Shown in pieces: positions 60,928-64,000 of a DNA stretch of 64,000 nt. The notes under the pieces were generated by a model. It had not been told where the DNA came from and did not search any database. It was given only the letters and a program-made list of their open reading frames with translations. The position numbers and the translations under genes are program-made. Positions within the stretch are counted from its first letter, which is position 1. Each line of letters opens with the position of its first letter. This DNA comes from Leptothermofonsia sp049200465 (GTDB lineage: Bacteria > Cyanobacteriota > Cyanobacteriia > Leptolyngbyales > Leptolyngbyaceae): positions 4,216,001-4,280,000 of the forward strand of contig NZ_CP120836.1 of the NCBI RefSeq assembly GCF_049200465.1, read 5' to 3'.

Positions 60928-61542
60928 TCAGGAGAGCCCAAAAGGTCGGCTAAACGCTGTCCAAATAATCCAACCATCAACTGTCAGCAGCAGCAATGTC
61001 GATCCCAACAAGATGAAATACATCCACGGTTGGGAAAGAGGACGCACATCAGTGGTATCGATTCCTGTATAGGATTGAACCTGGTGTACGAGTTGTGCAA
61101 AGCCTGCGACGCGCATGGGTAACAAATACGCTTTGCCTGAGTGGCTCACAAAATAATAGACCAGTCCTCCTTGCCCTGTAGAGCGGGGTTTCAAAGCCTT
61201 AATTTCTGACCACGGCAAAGACCAGCCGCGGCGCAACCAACCAGGAACCCAAACGGGATAGGTGACTTGAATGCTCTGCCTATCTAAAATGACTTGTTCA
61301 GCCAAGGCTCCATACAAAGCTATCCCTCCCAAACAAATTCCAGCCCACAAAAACAGAGGTGAAATTACGGTTCCCCCTACCTGGGGCAAAAATGGTAATG
61401 GAATGGTTAAAGCCACATAGAGGCTCAGCAACGTGAAGCGAATGAGAGGAGAAATCTTGAAAATAGAGATTGGCAGCTCCGGCACAGGTAATTGATGGGA
61501 TTGCTGAAAAGATAAGTTAGATGTTTGGGAAAGTGGCTCCAT
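60928..61542 (-). CDS. Membrane protein with PH-like domain
   Basis: From ATG at 61542 the product has 204 aa (an upstream start at 61581 is possible). After a 35-residue polar N-terminus there are two helices (FTLLSLYVALTIPLPFLPQV and ISPLFLWAGICLGGIALYGA), then a bacterial PH-like stretch (VILDRQSIQVTYPVWVP, LPWSEIKALKPRSTGQGGLV, then YLLPMRVAGFAQLVHQVQSY) and a C-terminal helix. It appears conserved in cyanobacteria, with unknown role. A near-consensus CRP-type site lies 90 bp upstream (61632-61647). Confidence 0.72.
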   Translation of the reverse strand: MEPLSQTSNLSFQQSHQLPVPELPISIFKISPLIRFTLLSLYVALTIPLPFLPQVGGTVISPLFLWAGICLGGIALYGALAEQVILDRQSIQVTYPVWVPGWLRRGWSLPWSEIKALKPRSTGQGGLVYYFVSHSGKAYLLPMRVAGFAQLVHQVQSYTGIDTTDVRPLSQPWMYFILLGSTLLLLTVDGWIIWTAFSRPFGLS

Positions 61543-61631
61543 TAGGTAAATCGCGGATCTTGAAAATATCTCCATTTTCACTGTACAGCGGTTTTCCTCA
61601 ATCTGATTTCAAACCAGCCAACAACTTGCAG

Positions 61632-61647
61632 AGTGATAAAGATCACA
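61632..61647. promoter_or_regulatory. Near-consensus CRP-type palindrome
   Basis: AGTGATAAAGATCACA differs from TGTGA-N6-TCACA at one base. It lies 90 bp upstream of the PH-like membrane protein gene. Identification rests on the consensus only. Confidence 0.45.
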
Positions 61648-61777
61648 CTTTTATGGTGCACTTTCTCATCGACTACGATTGAATCAATCAGTCGATAGTT
61701 TAAGCACTAATAATCGGGGCAAATCCAAATAATCTTCTCCAAGAAATTATTCTGTTGATGTATCGGTTAATAACAAA

Positions 61778-61942
61778 ATGTCCGTACAATCCTCTAGCAA
61801 AATCTGGAAGATATGTGCTGGTGTCAGCTTGAATCAGTATCCTGAAGTGGTGGAAGAACCATTGCTATCTTTGCTAACGGATGAATATTTAAAGACAATG
61901 CTAAATAATGCAAATGCCTACAAGAAAGTACCTACACAGTAA
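61778..61942 (+). CDS. Possible small protein (54 aa)
   Basis: ATG at 61778 opens MSVQSSSKIWKICAGVSLNQ and continues YPEVVEEPLLSLLTDEYLKT to VPTQ. The composition is protein-like and amphipathic, but there is no ribosome site and no recognised family. Its stop overlaps a 12-bp tandem duplication. Confidence 0.25.
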   Translation: MSVQSSSKIWKICAGVSLNQYPEVVEEPLLSLLTDEYLKTMLNNANAYKKVPTQ

Positions 61943-62394
61943 AGATGTAAAAAAAGATGTAAAAAAATAAACCTTCAGCCGAAAATGTGTGGCCTTACTA
62001 GTAAATTTCTAATGGAATCCAGCCTCTGAGGTGATAGAGCTTCACTGAGATCTGCAGAAATAGTCTTTAATTTTGCTTCAAATGCTACTCATCTTTCCTC
62101 ACTAAAAATTTATTCGATTTGGTTCCCAATTTAGGGAATCAGTGTTATTCATTAGCTAATATATCCCTCGATTTCAAAATTTCATGATTATTTGTAAAGG
62201 TAGAAACCTTCTTTAAAGGGGACAAACAAGACTTCAAAATTGTTTGTTTTTAGGTTCAGCTATTTAGCGGATCTAGATCAAATTGTGGAAATGTTAGCTT
62301 TAAGTTAAGACGAGGAATTTCATAAAGCCCAGCTAACTGGATGTTGAAAAATTTCTAACGGCAACTCGTCAAATGTGATTCGTTTTCTCTCGTA

Positions 62395-62694
62395 GTGCAG
62401 GTAGGTTTGCTTTCACCAATGAAACACGATTTAGAATGTCAACCCGCAAACACTGAGGTGGGCGTTTATGAGTGTGAAATTCATCTCAAGTTCAGGCTGA
62501 TTGAGGAAAAAGGGGTCTTGAGCGATCGCGACAAGCTCCTTGAAATGTTGATTGAAGCCTTTGCCTGTGGTTCAGATGAGTATATGGAGCCAATCCAGAT
62601 TGAGGTGGAAGCCCACGAAGTTCCTGAAGTCCAGGCTTCACCTCAAATGCGGCGCCGGTTGATTCGGTTGCGTAATTCCAGGGATTTGGCATAG
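62395..62694 (+). CDS. Npun_R1517 family regulator-like protein
   Basis: The 99-aa sequence MQVGLLSPMKHDLECQPANT, with YECEIHLKFRLIEEK, a helix DRDKLLEMLIEAFACGSDEY and the C-terminal SPQMRRRLIRLRNS, matches a cyanobacterial family annotated as a heterocyst-differentiation transcriptional regulator from its Nostoc member. It also occurs in strains without heterocysts, so the name should not be read as evidence of heterocysts here. The start is GTG at 62395 (ATG nine codons later is possible). The 700-bp upstream spacer suggests an independent, possibly regulated promoter. Confidence 0.75.
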   Translation: MQVGLLSPMKHDLECQPANTEVGVYECEIHLKFRLIEEKGVLSDRDKLLEMLIEAFACGSDEYMEPIQIEVEAHEVPEVQASPQMRRRLIRLRNSRDLA

Positions 62695-62830
62695 GTCTGT
62701 ATCAGATCTTAATTGCTGAAGCAGGCCAGCTATAGAGGTGGCTTATGACTTTTCGAAGTTTTGAGTTGACAAGATGTAACCCCATTCGTTACCTTAATAA
62801 AGGTCTGGTTAATACGCGAGTGGCCATTGC

Positions 62831-62903
62831 GCCCCCATCGTCTAGAGGCCTAGGACACCTCCCTTTCACGGAGGCGACGGGGATTCGAATTCCCCTGGGG
62901 GTA
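62831..62903 (+). tRNA. tRNA-Glu (anticodon TTC)
   Basis: The 73-nt cloverleaf has acceptor GCCCCCA/TGGGGGT (terminal G-T pair, as usual for tRNA-Glu) with discriminator A, anticodon stem CCTCC/GGAGG around loop CTTTCAC (TTC), and T-arm GGGGATTCGAATTCCCC. In cyanobacteria the charged tRNA also feeds tetrapyrrole synthesis. Confidence 0.95.
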
Positions 62904-63001
62904 TCATGAAGTACTTTGTAGAGAGGAGACTTAAATCTTCTTTCTATTAACTTTTTTTCTATTATTTTGGTTTTTTGAAAGCCTGATTTATCTGGTTGAT
63001 T

Positions 63002-63109
63002 TATAGCTACCAGGCTTAGGGTGGTGTGCAGGGGTGAAACTCCTGGCTGGGGGCGCAGACTCCACCCCCCCTTAAAACCAATGTCCTGAGCAACCTGGTG
63101 ACAGCTCTA
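63002..63109. repeat. Type-C repeat element, copy C3
   Basis: The left end TATAGCTACCAGGCTTAGGG and inverted right end TAGAGCTGTCACCAGGTTGC enclose the core GGTGTGCAGGGGTGAAACTC and CCTGGCTGGGGGCGCAGAC. Its right end lies against the coiled-coil gene remnant, and a 16-bp-period duplication (GACAGCTCTAAC at 63100 and 63116) follows. Confidence 0.8.
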
Positions 63110-63383
63110 ACAGGCGACAGCTCTAACATTGAAGAGGCGATCCCACACCACGAAACTCGGTTAAAACAGCACGAAGAAAGGATGGCGCGGATTGATGAAA
63201 GGCTCGAACGAGTAGGCGAAAAGTTTAGACCAAGTTGCCGACCAACAAGAAGCCAATACCCAACGGATGGCGCGGCTCACTAAAGGCCTGGTGCAATTGG
63301 GAAGTATCGTGGCAACCTCTGTGCAGGAAACCCGGCAAGTCCACGCTATCGGCCAGCCAGACGATCGAACCGATCTCGAATAG
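63110..63383 (+). pseudogene. Remnant of a coiled-coil protein gene, frameshifted
   Basis: One frame gives IEEAIPHHETRLKQHEERMA and RIDERLERVGEK. A +1 shift near TTT at 63224-63226 then allows LDQVADQQEANTQRMARLTK and LVQLGSIVATSVQETRQV to a TAG at 63381-63383. This is the pattern of cyanobacterial low-complexity coiled-coil proteins of the ERMARLDE...DQVADQQEANTQRI type. The 5' end is missing; repeat C3 takes its place. The 3' end overlaps the aarF gene on the other strand by 38 bp. It is most likely a decayed gene fragment. Confidence 0.5.
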
Positions 63384-64000
63384 CCAGGTCAATCAGGGAG
63401 CGGATCAGGAACAGGACGCTGAGCCCAGCCAGAACGAAGGCAGCGATCGCCCAGGTCTTATAGCTCCCCACCAGTAGCACCACGCCGGATAGCAATGCAA
63501 ATCCCATCAGGCTAGCATAAATCAAGCTGCGCAGGGCCAAGTTGAGGCTGCGCAGGGCTCGCTCCGTTTCAAGAGAACGCACACGGATCTCCAGTTCACC
63601 CTGTTCTAACCGTTCCTCTAGCCGCTGAATTACCCGTTCGACTGCATTAGGTTGATGCAGTTTGTAGGCAATGTACTCCCTGGCTTGTTTAGCCAGTTCT
63701 CCCAGACTGTTGCCCTGTCCTCTAGTCGTGGCGATGCTTTTGACAAAGGGTTTGGCCGCTGCTAGCAGGTTATACTGAGGATCCAGATCCCGCGCCACGC
63801 CGTCTAGAGTCGTGAGTGCCTTTAAGATAAAGGTCATTTTGGCTGGCAGGCGAAACGGCTGTTGCTCAAACAAAGCGTAAACCTCATTCCGCATCTGGTT
63901 GAAGGCTTGAAGTTCGACAGGTTTTTCGGTAAATCTTTCTAGAATGAAGCGCATGATCCTCCGGATGGGGATCATGTCAGAGGTGGGTTCAATCAGCCCC
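63346..64000 (-). CDS. ABC1/AarF (UbiB-type) kinase, C-terminal part
   Basis: The frame is open to the right edge, so at least 218 residues of the C-terminus are present and the kinase core is outside the window. The visible part, GLIEPTSDMIPIRRIMRFIL, ALFEQQPFRLPAKMTFILKA and LTTLDGVARDLDPQYNLLAA, is the post-kinase helical region of AarF/ABC1K proteins, which act in quinone metabolism and membrane lipid/quinone homeostasis. Two membrane helices close the chain (SLIYASLMGFALLSGVVLLV and TWAIAAFVLAGLSVLFLIRS), as in cyanobacterial ABC1 kinases. Confidence 0.9.
   Translation of the reverse strand, partial: GLIEPTSDMIPIRRIMRFILERFTEKPVELQAFNQMRNEVYALFEQQPFRLPAKMTFILKALTTLDGVARDLDPQYNLLAAAKPFVKSIATTRGQGNSLGELAKQAREYIAYKLHQPNAVERVIQRLEERLEQGELEIRVRSLETERALRSLNLALRSLIYASLMGFALLSGVVLLVGSYKTWAIAAFVLAGLSVLFLIRSLIDLAIRDRFDRLAGR

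Larger units (their letters stand above)
61543..62394. other. Long AT-rich spacer with a possible small gene
   Basis: The 850-bp region contains the CRP-like site (61632-61647), a doubtful 54-codon frame (61778-61942) and a 12-bp tandem duplication (AAAGATGTAAAA, about 61941-61964). The last 400 bp, upstream of the Npun_R1517-type gene, are AT-rich without any element I recognise. Confidence 0.5.

Overview
The window reads as a chromosomal segment of a filamentous cyanobacterium, probably Leptolyngbya-like or another non-heterocystous relative. The evidence is a large set of cyanobacterial genes (NdhM, heme oxygenase, CrtH carotenoid isomerase, ClpR/ClpP, a PII protein under an NtcA-type site, Mo-nitrogenase-C domain, Npun_F0813 and Npun_R1517 families, DUF3318), system II cytochrome c maturation, and many HIP1 octamers (GCGATCGC). 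The genus is an inference. The window is mostly housekeeping sequence, with short operons separated by repeat-rich spacers. I see no rRNA, CRISPR array, prophage or complete transposase.

Layout. 1-7.9 kb: a partial hypothetical gene, phoU, hflX, a secreted protein, YggT, a glycine-zipper protein, upp and crtH. 8-16.4 kb: a small helical protein, Mo-nitro-C protein, cobW, ho1, ndhM, coaE, a YbjN-like protein, tldD and a second small helical protein. 16.4-25.4 kb: a CapA-like protein with a long Pro/Ser/Thr tail, an aldose epimerase, an AAC(6')-like acetyltransferase, ccs1-ccdA, an ftsW/rodA gene interrupted by an in-frame TGA, and a two-domain QueD-like protein. 25.5-34.3 kb: MscS-CNMP, hemW, PIN-TRAM, VWA, a clpR/clp-like/clpP cluster and a J-domain protein. 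34.6-43.6 kb: an RsbW-like kinase, a coupled pair made of a duplicated 607-aa protein and a lone GvpF/L, lgt, cobM, LapA and three cyanobacterial hypotheticals. 44-50.5 kb: tRNA-Arg, moaA, MFS, STAS, cbiD and guaA. 50.8-56.5 kb: small membrane, NfeD-like and ribbon-helix-helix genes and a pentapeptide-repeat protein. 57-64 kb: frameshifted DUF1350 and queF, tRNA-Phe, glnB, an ABC ATPase, tRNA-Glu, and an AarF-type kinase running off the right edge.

Genes that work together: cobW, cobM and cbiD (cobalamin), scattered; ccs1 and ccdA (cytochrome c assembly); the QueD-like protein and queF (7-deazaguanine branch), the latter apparently broken; and the ClpR/ClpP subunits of a mixed protease core. 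The anti-sigma-like kinase and the STAS protein are the two halves of a partner-switching logic but are 12 kb apart.

Most notable observations: (1) a modular family of about 100-130 bp non-autonomous elements in which one GC-rich two-hairpin core sits between at least four different sets of ends, including one chimera; (2) more than a dozen perfect or near-perfect short tandem duplications (10-42 bp), nearly all in spacers; (3) three otherwise conserved genes broken by one change each (ftsW TGA, DUF1350 C5, queF A6), which are either real decay or sequence errors; (4) perfect CRP-type palindromes upstream of two small helical-protein genes; (5) a translationally coupled pair of a lone gas-vesicle GvpF/L homologue and an internally duplicated protein with a MazG-like motif; (6) a Clp subunit that keeps only the catalytic serine and carries a 14-residue insertion.
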